A stretch of 64,000 nucleotides of DNA from Pedobacter xixiisoli. GTDB taxonomy: Bacteria; Bacteroidota; Bacteroidia; Sphingobacteriales; Sphingobacteriaceae. A program made the position numbers and the translations under genes. Under the pieces are notes generated by a model. The model was not told the origin of the DNA. It made no database searches and saw nothing but the letters and a program-made list of their open reading frames with translations. This document shows, one piece after another, positions 1 to 9,184 of this stretch; position 1 is the stretch's first letter, and the number at the start of each line of letters is the position of its first letter. Location of the stretch: positions 1,364,001 to 1,428,000 of the forward strand of contig NZ_OCMT01000001.1 of assembly GCF_900215335.1 (NCBI RefSeq), in the 5' to 3' direction.

Positions 1-1
1 T

Positions 2-97
2 TTCAGCCCGTATTTATTAGACGACTTCAATGAGCCAGTAGCAGAAGCTAAAAACAATAAAAACAATGTTTTCCTAACTTTCGGTATTAGATTTTAA
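2..97 (+). CDS. C-terminal end of an outer-membrane beta-barrel protein (partial)
   Basis: Only the last 31 codons are inside the window, so the start is missing. The reading frame ends with an alternating hydrophobic strand finishing NVFLTFGIRF and a stop. A terminal phenylalanine on an amphipathic strand is the usual C-terminal signal of outer-membrane beta-barrels. Nothing more can be said about substrate or family. A strong terminator follows within 30 bases. Confidence 0.55.
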   Translation, partial: FSPYLLDDFNEPVAEAKNNKNNVFLTFGIRF

Positions 98-120
98 TAT
101 CAGAATAACATATTACAACA

Positions 121-157
121 AAAAAAATCCCACGAACAACTCGTGGGATTTTTTTTG
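121..157. terminator. Bidirectional rho-independent terminator
   Basis: A perfect 10-bp stem (126-135 with 141-150, AATCCCACGA) has a 5-base loop. It is flanked by an A-run on the left and a T-run on the right, so it can terminate both the outer-membrane protein gene arriving from the left and the UbiD-like gene arriving on the minus strand. Confidence 0.85.
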
Positions 158-174
158 CTTTTAAGGAGTATAAT

Positions 175-2001
175 CTAAATTACCCCATACAACGATCCAT
201 CCTTCTCCCCCATCTTATCTACTTTCTTTTCTACTTCAACATCTTTTATCAGTTCTGGTGCATGGTGAGGTTTCTTACGGGCATCGATAATTAATGAACC
301 CTTACAACCCCAATGCTTATTTTCTGTAAATTCATTTACTCCATCTATATCTGTTGCGGGGTTACTTCTAGTGAAAGCTACCCAGACTAAGTTGTTGATA
401 TTTTCGGCAGTAAACGCTGCATCATCACAAACAACTACTAATGGAATTTGAGTTAAGTCGTTCGCTTTCAATTCTTCTTTAAGCGAAGCAATAGTTGCTT
501 TTCCCTGTTCTCGATTTTGATATTCATCTAACTGAACCGCAAGTATACCATCGCTAGCCAAAGCATATTTAACTCCTAATCTAAAATCAACCGGTAAGCT
601 CTTTAATAATTCTCGTTTCTTTTCTCCTGCTGCTGCAAAAACAACTTTAGAACCTGAATTCAGTCCATCACCAGAATAATCTAAGGTATCTATTGTCGTA
701 TTAGTATGGAAATGGACGTCTCGTTTCCAATCAATGCGTTCTAAAACATGGCTTAAAAAACGTTTAATATCATGCGTATTTAGCGTTTCATCATCTTCTT
801 TAGCTGCGATGAATAGATACTTTGCTAAACTCAACTGGTTTTTCCCAAGGATATGATTACTGATGGTTAAAATCTCTTGAGGTTTTCTTTCTTTTAAATA
901 AGGGGTATAACGTTCACTTCCAATAGCAAACAATAAAGGATGTACACCTGCAGCATCAACCGCATTTACTTCTTTTAGCCCGTGTATTTCTTGTGGAATA
1001 GCAGAGCCAGATATTTCATGAATCAATGCGCCAAAACTAGTGTCTTCCTGTGGAGGACGACCTACTACCGTAAATGACCACAACGCATCTTTTTTATGGT
1101 ACACGTTATGAACCTTCATCAGTGGAAATGGATGAACCAAACTATAATAACCCAAGTGATCTCCAAAAGGCCCCTCAGGTTTGTTATCGTGAGGTTCTAC
1201 TGTTCCAGTAATTACGAAATCAGCATCAGCAGAAATCACGAAATCTTCTTCATCCCTAAAATACCGAAATCTTCTATTTCCTAAAGCACCAGCAAAAGTA
1301 AGCTCAGACAATCCCTCTGGTAAAGGCATTACCGCTGCCAAAGGATGCGAAGGTGGACCACCAACGAAAATACTCACTTTCAGTGGCTGTCCTTTGGCAT
1401 TGGCTTTAGTTTGATGCACGCCAATACCTCTATGAATTTGATAGTGAAGTCCGATTTCTTTGTCTTTGATATAATCGTTACCAGCTAACTGTATGCGATA
1501 CATACCCAAATTACTATTCATTACACCCGGCTTATCAATATCTTCTGTAAAAACCTGCGGCATGGTAATGAAAGGCCCGCCGTCCATAGGCCAGTTTACA
1601 ATTTGTGGAATGGCAGAAATGGTTGTTTTCTGGAAAGTCTGTTTAAATAAAGATTGCTTTAAAGGCAATGCTGTCAAAGCAGTTAATCCAGTTCCTATGT
1701 AATTAAGAGGTTTTTTTAAAGCTTTCATGGGATCAGAGCGAAGTTCAACTAACTCTTGAACTTTTGGCAAACTATCTCTAAACATAAATTTAGAGCGTTC
1801 TACAGTTCCAAATAAGTTTGAAACCGCTTGAAACGGACTACCTTTTACTTTCTCGAATAACAAAGCTGGCCCCTGCTTTTCATAGACACGAAGATGGATT
1901 GCAGCCATTTCTAAATATGGGTCTACTTCTTCCTTGATTCTAATTAGATGACCATGTTTTTCTAAATCTGCTACGCATTCGGCTAAACTTTTGTATCCCA
2001 T
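175..2001 (-). CDS. UbiD family decarboxylase (prenyl-FMN dependent)
   Basis: 608 aa, cytoplasmic, no signal peptide. UbiD enzymes decarboxylate aromatic or unsaturated acids using prenylated FMN. The hallmark EGPFGDHLGYY is at residues 276-286; E276 and D281 fit the acidic residues of the catalytic set and R169 (in GMYRIQ) fits the catalytic arginine. The protein is about 100 residues longer than E. coli UbiD, as is common for Bacteroidota members. Its substrate is not clear: these bacteria usually make menaquinone and do not need UbiD for ubiquinone. No flavin prenyltransferase (UbiX) gene is nearby. It appears monocistronic, and a TATCTTTG box ends only four bases before the ATG, so the mRNA may be nearly leaderless. 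Confidence 0.9.
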   Translation of the reverse strand: MGYKSLAECVADLEKHGHLIRIKEEVDPYLEMAAIHLRVYEKQGPALLFEKVKGSPFQAVSNLFGTVERSKFMFRDSLPKVQELVELRSDPMKALKKPLNYIGTGLTALTALPLKQSLFKQTFQKTTISAIPQIVNWPMDGGPFITMPQVFTEDIDKPGVMNSNLGMYRIQLAGNDYIKDKEIGLHYQIHRGIGVHQTKANAKGQPLKVSIFVGGPPSHPLAAVMPLPEGLSELTFAGALGNRRFRYFRDEEDFVISADADFVITGTVEPHDNKPEGPFGDHLGYYSLVHPFPLMKVHNVYHKKDALWSFTVVGRPPQEDTSFGALIHEISGSAIPQEIHGLKEVNAVDAAGVHPLLFAIGSERYTPYLKERKPQEILTISNHILGKNQLSLAKYLFIAAKEDDETLNTHDIKRFLSHVLERIDWKRDVHFHTNTTIDTLDYSGDGLNSGSKVVFAAAGEKKRELLKSLPVDFRLGVKYALASDGILAVQLDEYQNREQGKATIASLKEELKANDLTQIPLVVVCDDAAFTAENINNLVWVAFTRSNPATDIDGVNEFTENKHWGCKGSLIIDARKKPHHAPELIKDVEVEKKVDKMGEKDGSLYGVI

Positions 2002-2005
2002 GCCT

Positions 2006-2013
2006 CAAAGATA
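2006..2013 (-). promoter_or_regulatory. Candidate -7 box for the UbiD-like gene
   Basis: On the minus strand this reads TATCTTTG, matching the Bacteroidota -7 consensus TAnnTTTG. It ends four bases from the start codon at 2001. I see no convincing -33 TTG, so it may be fortuitous. Confidence 0.35.
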
Positions 2014-2070
2014 AAAGAATTTGACGATGTGAGAATGTGATGATTTGATAATGACGTAAATCATTAAAAT

Positions 2071-2114
2071 GCCACAGATGCACAAATTAAATTTTAGATC
2101 TGTGCATCTGTGGC
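2071..2114. repeat. Inverted repeat GCCACAGATGCACA, copy 1
   Basis: A perfect 14-bp inverted repeat (2071-2084 and 2101-2114) with a 16-base spacer lies between the UbiD-like and Dps genes. The same arms occur at 10849-10931 and, degenerate on the right, at 42286-42979. It forms a stable hairpin and behaves like a dispersed intergenic repeat; no protein is associated. Confidence 0.8.
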
Positions 2115-2163
2115 TTCAATAAAATCAGCTAATCATCACATTAACCAATTATAAAATTAGAAT

Positions 2164-2643
2164 TTATTTTTTTCCTAAGAACGAACGTAACATCCAGATA
2201 GTTTTCTCTTTAAATTGCATAAAACGATTAACCATATCGTTAGAGCCATCATCCCCAGCTTTGTCTGTAGCCTCTAACAAATCACGTTCTAATTCTATTA
2301 ATTTTGTCATATCTTCAAGCACAGCCTCTACCATTGCAGTATCTGCTAAGCCAATTGTGTCAATTTCTTTGATAGTAGATTCTTTGATATAATCTGCAAA
2401 ACGACTATGAGGCGCTTTTCCTAACGTAAGTACACGTTCTGCAATTTCGTCGATAGTTAACTGAGCGTTGGTATAAAGTTCTTCAAACTTCAAATGAAGC
2501 GTGAAAAAGTTTTGTCCTTTAATATTCCAATGACAGCCTCTTAATTTTTGGTAGTGAATGTGGTAATTTGCTAAATATTCGTTCAACATATCAACCACTG
2601 GTTTTACTTGCTTTTCGCTTAAATTTATTTCTTTTGCTGACAT
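2164..2643 (-). CDS. dps: Dps-family ferritin-like DNA-protection protein
   Basis: 159 aa, the usual Dps length. Dps dodecamers oxidise Fe(II) with hydrogen peroxide, store iron and shield DNA during starvation and oxidative stress. The inter-subunit ferroxidase ligands are all present with canonical spacing: H38 in CHWNIKG, H50, D65 and E69. The Lys-containing N-terminus (MSAKEINLSEKQVK) is short, so DNA binding cannot be predicted. The gene stands alone between the UbiD-like gene and the divergent LysM gene. Its 165-base upstream gap is AT-rich, with no clear promoter or Fur/OxyR-type site that I can recognise. Confidence 0.93.
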   Translation of the reverse strand: MSAKEINLSEKQVKPVVDMLNEYLANYHIHYQKLRGCHWNIKGQNFFTLHLKFEELYTNAQLTIDEIAERVLTLGKAPHSRFADYIKESTIKEIDTIGLADTAMVEAVLEDMTKLIELERDLLEATDKAGDDGSNDMVNRFMQFKEKTIWMLRSFLGKK

Positions 2644-2808
2644 AATTTTATGTTTTTGATTGTGTCAAATTAACAAAACTCGTTGTAATTAGTTTGAAGC
2701 TAATTGTAATTAAGTACAATAGAATAATAAATCTTACCGTTTAATTACATTGTTAGCTATACTATATATTATTCGTATAATTGTACCTCCAAAAATTCAG
2801 GAATTTAG

Positions 2809-4146
2809 ATGTTAAAAAGATATATTTTAATCACCGCTCTTTTTGGTTCGGCGACGGCCTATGCCAATACCCCACTAGATTCTATCGGGGTAGAAAATAA
2901 TAAGGGGAAAAAACTCATCCTCCATAAAGTAGACCCTAAAGAAACTTACTACTCTATATCAAGAAGATACAATGTAAGTACAAAAGAGTTACAAACCTAT
3001 AATAATAACGCAAGCTTACAAATAGGCTCTATTGTTAAGGTGCCTACCGAAATTCCTTTCAAAGATAAACCCATCGGAAATTCTCCAAGCATTAGCGCTA
3101 CTAATTTCTTTGATTACACTGTTTTAGCTAAAGATAATTTGAATTTAATAGCTGAAAAGTTTGCGACTACCACAGCAGAAATCAAGAAATTAAATAATTT
3201 AAATAGCAGTAATCTTCAGGTTGGGCAGGTTTTAAGAATTCCTTTTACCAAAGCAGATGGAGCTAATCCTAAAACTGCTAATCAGAAGCCTAATACTACA
3301 GTTCCAGTACAAACTGTTTCGACACCAATAACAACTTCTACGCCTAACGCAGTAACGGAACATACAGTTAAACCTAAAGAATACCTAGGTGTAATTGCTA
3401 AACAGTATGGAGTTACAGTTGAAGAGCTGAAAGAATTGAATGGCTTAAGCTCGAACAATTTGAGCATTGGACAGACACTAAAAATACCTGTAAAAGGCGA
3501 ACAGCCAGCAGATAACGTTGTGACGACACCAATACCTAGCAAACCGGTAGAAACAAAAACAATCCCAGTTGCTAAGCCTTCAGTTTCAAAAACTGACCCA
3601 TCTTTCGAGCATGTAGTAGCTACTGGAGAAACCATTTATTCAATTGCTCAGAAATATCAGTTGACAACCTATCAATTGAAAAACTTCAACAATCTTGCTT
3701 CAAATGATTTAACTGTTGGACAAAAATTGATTATCAAAGGAGAAAAACCTACAGCAGTTACTCCAACTGTAGCTACTAACAATGATGATGAACCTTCGGA
3801 GAGCCCAGAAACGTTAAAAAACCCAAACCTTAAAAGACCTGCAGCAGTGTACGGTTTAAACAAAATTGAGGAAAAAGGTACTGGAGTTTGGATTAGCGAC
3901 CCAGATTTAGACCCCAACAAAATGCTGATTTTACATCGCACTGCTCCTGTGGGCACAATTATACAAATTACCAACCCAATGACTAATCGTTCTACCTTTG
4001 CAAAGGTGGTTGGCAAATTTACCGAAAATGAAACTACAAAGGACGTAATCATTGTAATGACTAAAGCTGTAGCTGATGCCGTTGGTGCATTAGATAAACG
4101 CTTTTTCTGTAACTTAATCTACGGACCAAAAGATAATGAAAAATAA
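2809..4146 (+). CDS. Secreted protein with four LysM domains and a C-terminal beta-barrel-like domain
   Basis: 445 aa. A signal peptide covers residues 1-20. Four LysM peptidoglycan-binding repeats lie at about 36-79, 102-145, 184-227 and 267-309, separated by Pro/Thr-rich linkers. The C-terminal part (about 350-445) has no catalytic motif I can identify; its pattern (GTIIQITNPMTNRSTFAKVVG) resembles the double-psi beta-barrel of RlpA-like proteins. A periplasmic cell-wall binding role is the safest reading. The stop overlaps the start of the uridine kinase gene by 11 bases, so the two are probably translationally coupled, although no functional link is obvious. Confidence 0.85.
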   Translation: MLKRYILITALFGSATAYANTPLDSIGVENNKGKKLILHKVDPKETYYSISRRYNVSTKELQTYNNNASLQIGSIVKVPTEIPFKDKPIGNSPSISATNFFDYTVLAKDNLNLIAEKFATTTAEIKKLNNLNSSNLQVGQVLRIPFTKADGANPKTANQKPNTTVPVQTVSTPITTSTPNAVTEHTVKPKEYLGVIAKQYGVTVEELKELNGLSSNNLSIGQTLKIPVKGEQPADNVVTTPIPSKPVETKTIPVAKPSVSKTDPSFEHVVATGETIYSIAQKYQLTTYQLKNFNNLASNDLTVGQKLIIKGEKPTAVTPTVATNNDDEPSESPETLKNPNLKRPAAVYGLNKIEEKGTGVWISDPDLDPNKMLILHRTAPVGTIIQITNPMTNRSTFAKVVGKFTENETTKDVIIVMTKAVADAVGALDKRFFCNLIYGPKDNEK

Positions 4147-4777
4147 TAAGCCCGTAATTATCGGTATCGCTGGAGGAAGTGGCTCTGGCAAAACCTTTTT
4201 CTTGCATAGTTTTCTTCATCATTTTAAAACTGATGAAGTAACCTTGGTATCGCAAGATGACTATTATATTCCTGCTGGAGAAATGACGCAGGAAGAAAAT
4301 AAACTATACAACTTTGACCTTCCAAGCACTATTGATGACCAACAGTTTTTACTAGATATCAAAAAATTGATTAGTGGAGAAACGGTTTATAAAAAAGAGT
4401 ATAATTTTAACAATCCTTTAGCGGTAACTAAGATTTTAGAAATACACCCCGCTCCCATTATTATTGTTGAAGGGCTTTTCATTCTTCATTTCGAAGAAAT
4501 TCATAAGCTAATTGATTATAAAATCTTTATTGAAGCGGATGAAAGTATCGCTCTTGAAAGAAGAATACAAAGAGATGGAATTGAGCGTGGCTACCCAGAA
4601 GATGATGTGCTATACAAATGGCATAATCATGTAATGCCAGCTTATAAAGAATATCTTCTACCTTATAAAGAAACTTGCCAGCACTTAGTGTACAACAACT
4701 CCAACGAAGCAGATGACATTATCAGGATTACAGAAGAAATGTCTGCAGAATTCAAAAGTAATTACTGTACTAGCTAA
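4136..4777 (+). CDS. udk: Uridine kinase
   Basis: 213 aa, standard length for Udk. It phosphorylates uridine or cytidine to the monophosphate in pyrimidine salvage. Residues 9-19 hold the P-loop GIAGGSGSGKT. The family pattern continues with QDDYY, the hydrophobic strand PIIIVEGLFIL and the lid-like arginines ERRIQRDGIERGY. It overlaps the LysM gene by 11 bases and ends just before a strong terminator. I am confident of the P-loop nucleoside kinase family; uridine specificity is by family resemblance. Confidence 0.92.
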   Translation: MKNNKPVIIGIAGGSGSGKTFFLHSFLHHFKTDEVTLVSQDDYYIPAGEMTQEENKLYNFDLPSTIDDQQFLLDIKKLISGETVYKKEYNFNNPLAVTKILEIHPAPIIIVEGLFILHFEEIHKLIDYKIFIEADESIALERRIQRDGIERGYPEDDVLYKWHNHVMPAYKEYLLPYKETCQHLVYNNSNEADDIIRITEEMSAEFKSNYCTS

Positions 4778-4806
4778 ATTATTATTTTATAAAACTTCAT
4801 ATTTTG

Positions 4807-4828
4807 AGCGCCAATTGGCGCTTTTTTT
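4807..4828 (+). terminator. Rho-independent terminator after udk
   Basis: AGCGCC-AATT-GGCGCT (4807-4822) is followed by seven T residues. It closes the LysM-udk transcript. Confidence 0.85.
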
Positions 4829-4951
4829 ATGAATCCCCCTTTCAATTATGTTAATCCAAAAGTTTCATAATGTTATTTTTAAACTTTTAATTTGTTTTAT
4901 TATTTTAAAAATAGTTTATTTGGCAATTGAGATATAGAATTAATATCAAAA

Positions 4952-6442
4952 ATGAACCAACAAACAAACAGCCAAGAAGAGCCAGCAAAAAAGCTATTTA
5001 AATATTGGCAAACGCGAACGATTGTAGTTACCATGATTGGTTACGCCTTATTCTACTTTGTGCGTAAGAACTTTTCTTTTGCTATTCCGGGCCTAACTGC
5101 GGAGTTTGGAATCACAAAAACAAGTTTCGGTATAATCATGACTTTGGTGACGATTGTGTATGGCGTATCAAGGTTTCTCAATGGCGTGCTTGCTGATAGA
5201 GTAAACGCTCGCTATCATATGTCTATTGGCCTTTTTTTATGTGCAGTTGCCAATTTTTCATTCGGTTGGGGCACAGACTTAAGTGCTTTATTTACCGGTG
5301 AAACTAGTGGACCCATGTTTACCAACACCATGGTACTTATATTCGGTATCATTCTAATTGTCAACAATCTAATTCAAGGAAGTGGTTTCCCGCCAGTAGC
5401 TCGTTTACTGACACATTGGATACCTCAAAATGAATTGGCTACAAAAATGTCGGTTTGGAATACGTCACATTCTATCGGCGCTGCCTTGGTTGCTATTCTT
5501 GCGGGCTACATTATGGGTTCTATGGGCACTAATATGAGCAATAACCCAGAAATAGTTGCCTCTATTGCGGCTAATTTAAAAGTAGATATGGCTGATACCG
5601 AAAAAATGCAAAGCGTAATCGAATCGGCTTCGCATTACGGTGCTTGGAAATGGTGTTTTTGGATTCCAGCTGCCATCGCCTTAGTTGGTTCTTTAGGATT
5701 ATTTATTGGATTGAGAGATACACCTTCTTCTGTTGGGTTACCAGAACTTCATAAAACTCACAAAAAAGGCAAAGAATCGTCTGCAGAGTTTAGAGCATTT
5801 GTTAGCAAACATGTATATCGCAATAAATGGATTTGGATTTTAGGAATTGCTAATTTCTTCGTTTATGTAGTGCGTTTTGCTGTGTTGGATTGGGGACCAA
5901 CTTTCCTTAAAGAAGCACATGGAATGACCTTAAGCAATGCTGGTTGGACAGTGGCTGTATTCGAGATTTTCGGAATCTTAGGAATGCTCGCAGCTGGCTG
6001 GTTAACAGATAAATATCTAGCTGGTAAAGCACATCGTACTTCACTTTATTGCATGATAGGTGTAGCGGTATTTATGACAATTTTTTTATACCTACCAAAT
6101 GAAAGTCCCCAATGGGTGATGATTATAGTTTTAGCGATGTGTGGCTTCTTTATTTATGGTCCACAAGCACTTATAGGCATCGCGGCAGCCAACCAAGCCA
6201 CCAATAGAGCTGCAGCTACCGCCAACGGTTTAACTGGTTTATTCGGTTATGCAAGCGGATTAGTTTCAGGTGTAGGTGTTGGATATATGGTAGATGTACT
6301 CAGCAAAACTCAACCAGGAAATGCATGGGATTATGTTTTCATGATGATGATAGGTATGGCGATACTATGTGTACTCATTTTTGCTCTAATGTGGAAAGCT
6401 AAGGCGCACGGATATGATGAATTAGAAACAAAAGTAGATTAA
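4952..6442 (+). CDS. MFS organophosphate:phosphate antiporter (GlpT/UhpT type)
   Basis: 496 aa with about twelve membrane segments and both ends cytoplasmic. The N-terminal part (FKYWQTRTIVVTMIGYALFY, then VRKNFSFAIPGL) is characteristic of the OPA family, which imports glycerol-3-phosphate or hexose phosphates in exchange for phosphate. The G-RFLNGVLADR motif between TM2 and TM3 is present. An inserted loop at about 190-215 is longer than in E. coli GlpT. It is followed after five bases by a HAD phosphatase gene, which suggests import and dephosphorylation of a sugar or glycerol phosphate. Exact substrate cannot be read from sequence. Confidence 0.85.
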   Translation: MNQQTNSQEEPAKKLFKYWQTRTIVVTMIGYALFYFVRKNFSFAIPGLTAEFGITKTSFGIIMTLVTIVYGVSRFLNGVLADRVNARYHMSIGLFLCAVANFSFGWGTDLSALFTGETSGPMFTNTMVLIFGIILIVNNLIQGSGFPPVARLLTHWIPQNELATKMSVWNTSHSIGAALVAILAGYIMGSMGTNMSNNPEIVASIAANLKVDMADTEKMQSVIESASHYGAWKWCFWIPAAIALVGSLGLFIGLRDTPSSVGLPELHKTHKKGKESSAEFRAFVSKHVYRNKWIWILGIANFFVYVVRFAVLDWGPTFLKEAHGMTLSNAGWTVAVFEIFGILGMLAAGWLTDKYLAGKAHRTSLYCMIGVAVFMTIFLYLPNESPQWVMIIVLAMCGFFIYGPQALIGIAAANQATNRAAATANGLTGLFGYASGLVSGVGVGYMVDVLSKTQPGNAWDYVFMMMIGMAILCVLIFALMWKAKAHGYDELETKVD

Positions 6443-6447
6443 TAAGA

Positions 6448-7284
6448 ATGACAGTTACTCAAGATATTAAAGAACAATTAAAACATATTAAACATTTTGC
6501 TCTGGATATGGATGGCACCATTTACAACGGCAGTACACTATTTCCATTTACTAACGATTTTTTAAAGCAATTAAAGGCTCAAGGTATTGGGTATTCTTTC
6601 TTAACTAATAATCCATCTAAAAGTACCGAAGATTACCTACAGCACTTACAAGAAATGGGTATTTCGGCCACGAAGGAAGAAATGTATACTTCTGCCATGG
6701 CTACCATAAATCACCTCAAAAACCACCATCCAACTATTAAAAAGTTATTCATTTTGGGTACTCCAAGTATGATTAACGAGTTTGAAGATGCTGGTTTTAT
6801 TTCTACAACAGAAAATGCCAATGACAAACCAGATGCACTCGTTGTAGGTTTTGACACTTCATTAATCTATTCTAGGCTGTGTAGGGCGGCTTACTGGGCT
6901 AGTCAGCAATTGCCTTATTTTGCTACTAATCCAGATTGGGTTTGCCCTACAGACCAGCCTAACATCCTAGTAGATTGTGGTTCTATTTGTGCTTGCATTG
7001 AAGGCGCTACCAAAAGACTACCAGATGTTGTTATTGGCAAACCAGATCCAGGAATGTTGGACGGAATTATTCATAAATACAATTTGAAACCCGATGAAAT
7101 TGCGATGGTAGGCGATAGAATCTACACCGATGTACAAATGGCGAAAAATGCAGGAGCTTTGGGAGTTTTGGTTTTATCGGGCGAAGCTACAACTATAGAC
7201 ATACAACAATCTTTGATAAAGCCTGACATTGTTGCAAAAGATTTAGCAGAACTTCTAAAAATGATTCAGGAAGTAAAAGCTTAA
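6448..7284 (+). CDS. HAD-IIA subfamily phosphatase (NagD/AraL-like)
   Basis: 278 aa, cytoplasmic. Motif I is DMDGTIYNG with the nucleophile at D20 and the acid/base at D22. Motif II is FLTNNPSKS near residue 52, motif III the lysine in VIGKPDPGML, and motif IV GDRIYTDV near residue 223. The large alpha/beta cap between motifs II and III (ACIEGATKR) defines subclass IIA. Members dephosphorylate small phosphorylated sugars, glycerol phosphate or pyridoxal phosphate. Co-transcription with the organophosphate transporter suggests that the imported compound is the substrate (inference). Confidence 0.87.
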   Translation: MTVTQDIKEQLKHIKHFALDMDGTIYNGSTLFPFTNDFLKQLKAQGIGYSFLTNNPSKSTEDYLQHLQEMGISATKEEMYTSAMATINHLKNHHPTIKKLFILGTPSMINEFEDAGFISTTENANDKPDALVVGFDTSLIYSRLCRAAYWASQQLPYFATNPDWVCPTDQPNILVDCGSICACIEGATKRLPDVVIGKPDPGMLDGIIHKYNLKPDEIAMVGDRIYTDVQMAKNAGALGVLVLSGEATTIDIQQSLIKPDIVAKDLAELLKMIQEVKA

Positions 7285-7308
7285 CATATCACAAATTATT
7301 TTAATTTT

Positions 7309-7347
7309 CGCAGACATATTTTAAAAATATGTCTGCGTTTTTTTTTA
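7309..7347 (+). terminator. Rho-independent terminator after the HAD gene
   Basis: A long stem CGCAGACATATTT / AAATATGTCTGCG with a tiny loop (7309-7337) is followed by about ten T residues. Confidence 0.88.
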
Positions 7348-7514
7348 TAATAAACTTAGCTCAAGGCTTATAAAAACATCATATTTTATTGCTACGGTTA
7401 TTTCTTTCGAACTAACAAGGGTAACATTTTTCATTTCTTATTGATTAGCTATTAAACCTCGTCATCACTGGACGACAAGTTTAGAACAGAATGTTAAACG
7501 AAAAATAAGAAGTT

Positions 7515-8841
7515 ATGAAAAGATTTTCACTTGCATTAATGTTACTAGGATTTACATATTAAATCTACGGTTAATGATGCCAGCAATAAAGCTAATAGCT
7601 GGGCTGGAGTTGGGGGCCTAAGGTTGAATTACATGATTAGTCCTAAAATTGCATTATTTGCGCATGTTGATTATGTACAAACTTTTGGTACTACCTTCGG
7701 AAATAAGCCGAGTAGATTTACTATCGAAAGAAATGTAGAACATACTCCTATTGATCCAGCGGTTGGTATTAAAAACGGAATATTGGATCATTACAATGAA
7801 GTTAAAGCGCAAGAAAATACATTACATAAAAGTATTAATGCTGGTGCTGGTATCAAATTCGTACTTGGAAAAACTAAAAAAGCAGCTGAGCCAATTAAAA
7901 CTGAACCAGTACCTGCTGTTAAAGCTCAAATAGCTAAAAAAGACTTACAAATTGTAGTAAAAGATAAGCAAACAGGTTTAGCACTAAGTGGTGTAACTGT
8001 AAGCGTAAATGGAGGCAGTATCGCCGAAAAATCTATTACCGACGTTGACGGACAGGCGCAAAAAATAGTAAGCGTTCAACCTGGCAACTATCAAATTGTA
8101 GGGGAGAAAAACGGCATCAAAACCACCTTACTTACTTTAACTGATGAAGACTTTAAAACTAGCTCTGCCGTAATTTTTAAAGAAATTTATCACGACGACC
8201 CTAGATTTACTTTGGTTGGAGAGACTTTTGATTGTGTAAAAGGATCTAACTTAGCTAGTATCAATACCGTTTTAACTAATACCATTACCAAAAATAACAT
8301 CGGACAAATATCTGATACACAAGGCAAATTCATTTATCAATTAGATGCCCAATCAGATTTTACCGTAGTAGCTAACCATCAAGGTAGATACTCTCAAACA
8401 GAATTGATTACGACCAAAGGATTAGACCGTAGCAAAACATTATATGTAACCTTAAAATTAGGAGTTTGCGAATTAGCTACTGGCAGTCAATGGGTATTGA
8501 AAAACATTTTATACGATTTCGACAAATCAAACATTCGTACAGATGCCGCGATGATACTTGACAATGTAGTATCCATCATGAAGCAAAACCCATCATTAAA
8601 AATTGAACTTTCATCGCACACGGATAGTCGTGGTAACGATGCCTACAATAGAAAGCTATCACAACAACGTGCAGAAGCTGCTGTACATTATCTGGTAGCA
8701 AACGGAATTGAAAAAAGCAGACTAGCAGCTAAAGGATACGGAGAAACAAAATTAGTAAACCGTTGTAGCAACGGCGTCAACTGTTCAGATGAAGAGCATC
8801 AGACAAATAGAAGAACCGAAATCAAGGTACTCAACTACTAA
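7515..8841 (+). pseudogene. OmpA-family outer-membrane protein with internal deletion and frameshift
   Basis: An ATG at 7515 starts a typical signal peptide (MKRFSLALMLLGFTY), but a TAA follows at 7560. From 7549 onward another frame is open to 8841. It encodes the last strands of a beta-barrel (first usable starts TTG 7624 or ATG 7633), an all-beta domain (about residues 100-165), and a complete OmpA peptidoglycan-binding domain (about 290-405, with LYDFDKSNIRT and NRRTEIKVLNY). The two parts are out of frame and most of the barrel is missing, so an internal deletion is the simplest explanation. The frame has stayed open for about 400 codons, so the event looks recent, or the remnant is still translated from an internal start. 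No second terminator separates the two pieces. Confidence 0.7.
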
Positions 8842-8853
8842 GAACCCTCAAAT

Positions 8854-8885
8854 AAAAAAGTCCCGAATTGATTCGGGACTTTTTT
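8854..8885. terminator. Bidirectional terminator between ompA remnant and cold-shock gene
   Basis: AAGTCCCGAAT-TG-ATTCGGGACTT (8859-8882) is flanked by an A-run on the left and a T-run on the right. It serves both convergent genes. Confidence 0.88.
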
Positions 8886-8907
8886 ATTTAGACATATGAT
8901 TGAATAA

Positions 8908-9105
8908 TTAAGCTCTTCTTACTTTCACAGCTTGTGGTCCTTTTTTACCTTCAGCTACTTCAAATTCCACTTCATCATTTTCTTTTATTCCATTAATGCC
9001 ACCTTCTACATCTTTAAAATGTACAAAAATTTCTTTGCCAGCGTCATGAGAGATGAACCCATAACCTTTCTCGGTGTTAAACCATTTTACTTTTCCGGTA
9101 CTCAT
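8908..9105 (-). CDS. Cold-shock domain protein (CspA family)
   Basis: 65 aa, a single cold-shock domain. The RNP1 motif KGYGFI is near residue 13 and the RNP2 motif IFVHF near residue 26. These proteins bind single-stranded RNA/DNA and melt mRNA structure. The upstream region (9106-9184) is very AT-rich and short, without the long structured leader of E. coli cspA. I cannot tell whether it is cold-induced. Confidence 0.93.
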   Translation of the reverse strand: MSTGKVKWFNTEKGYGFISHDAGKEIFVHFKDVEGGINGIKENDEVEFEVAEGKKGPQAVKVRRA

Positions 9106-9184
9106 TTAGTTCTATAATTTTAATTTTTAATTGCTAATTAAAGTAAATCTAATGAATTATAATTAACAATCAATAGTTTATGTA

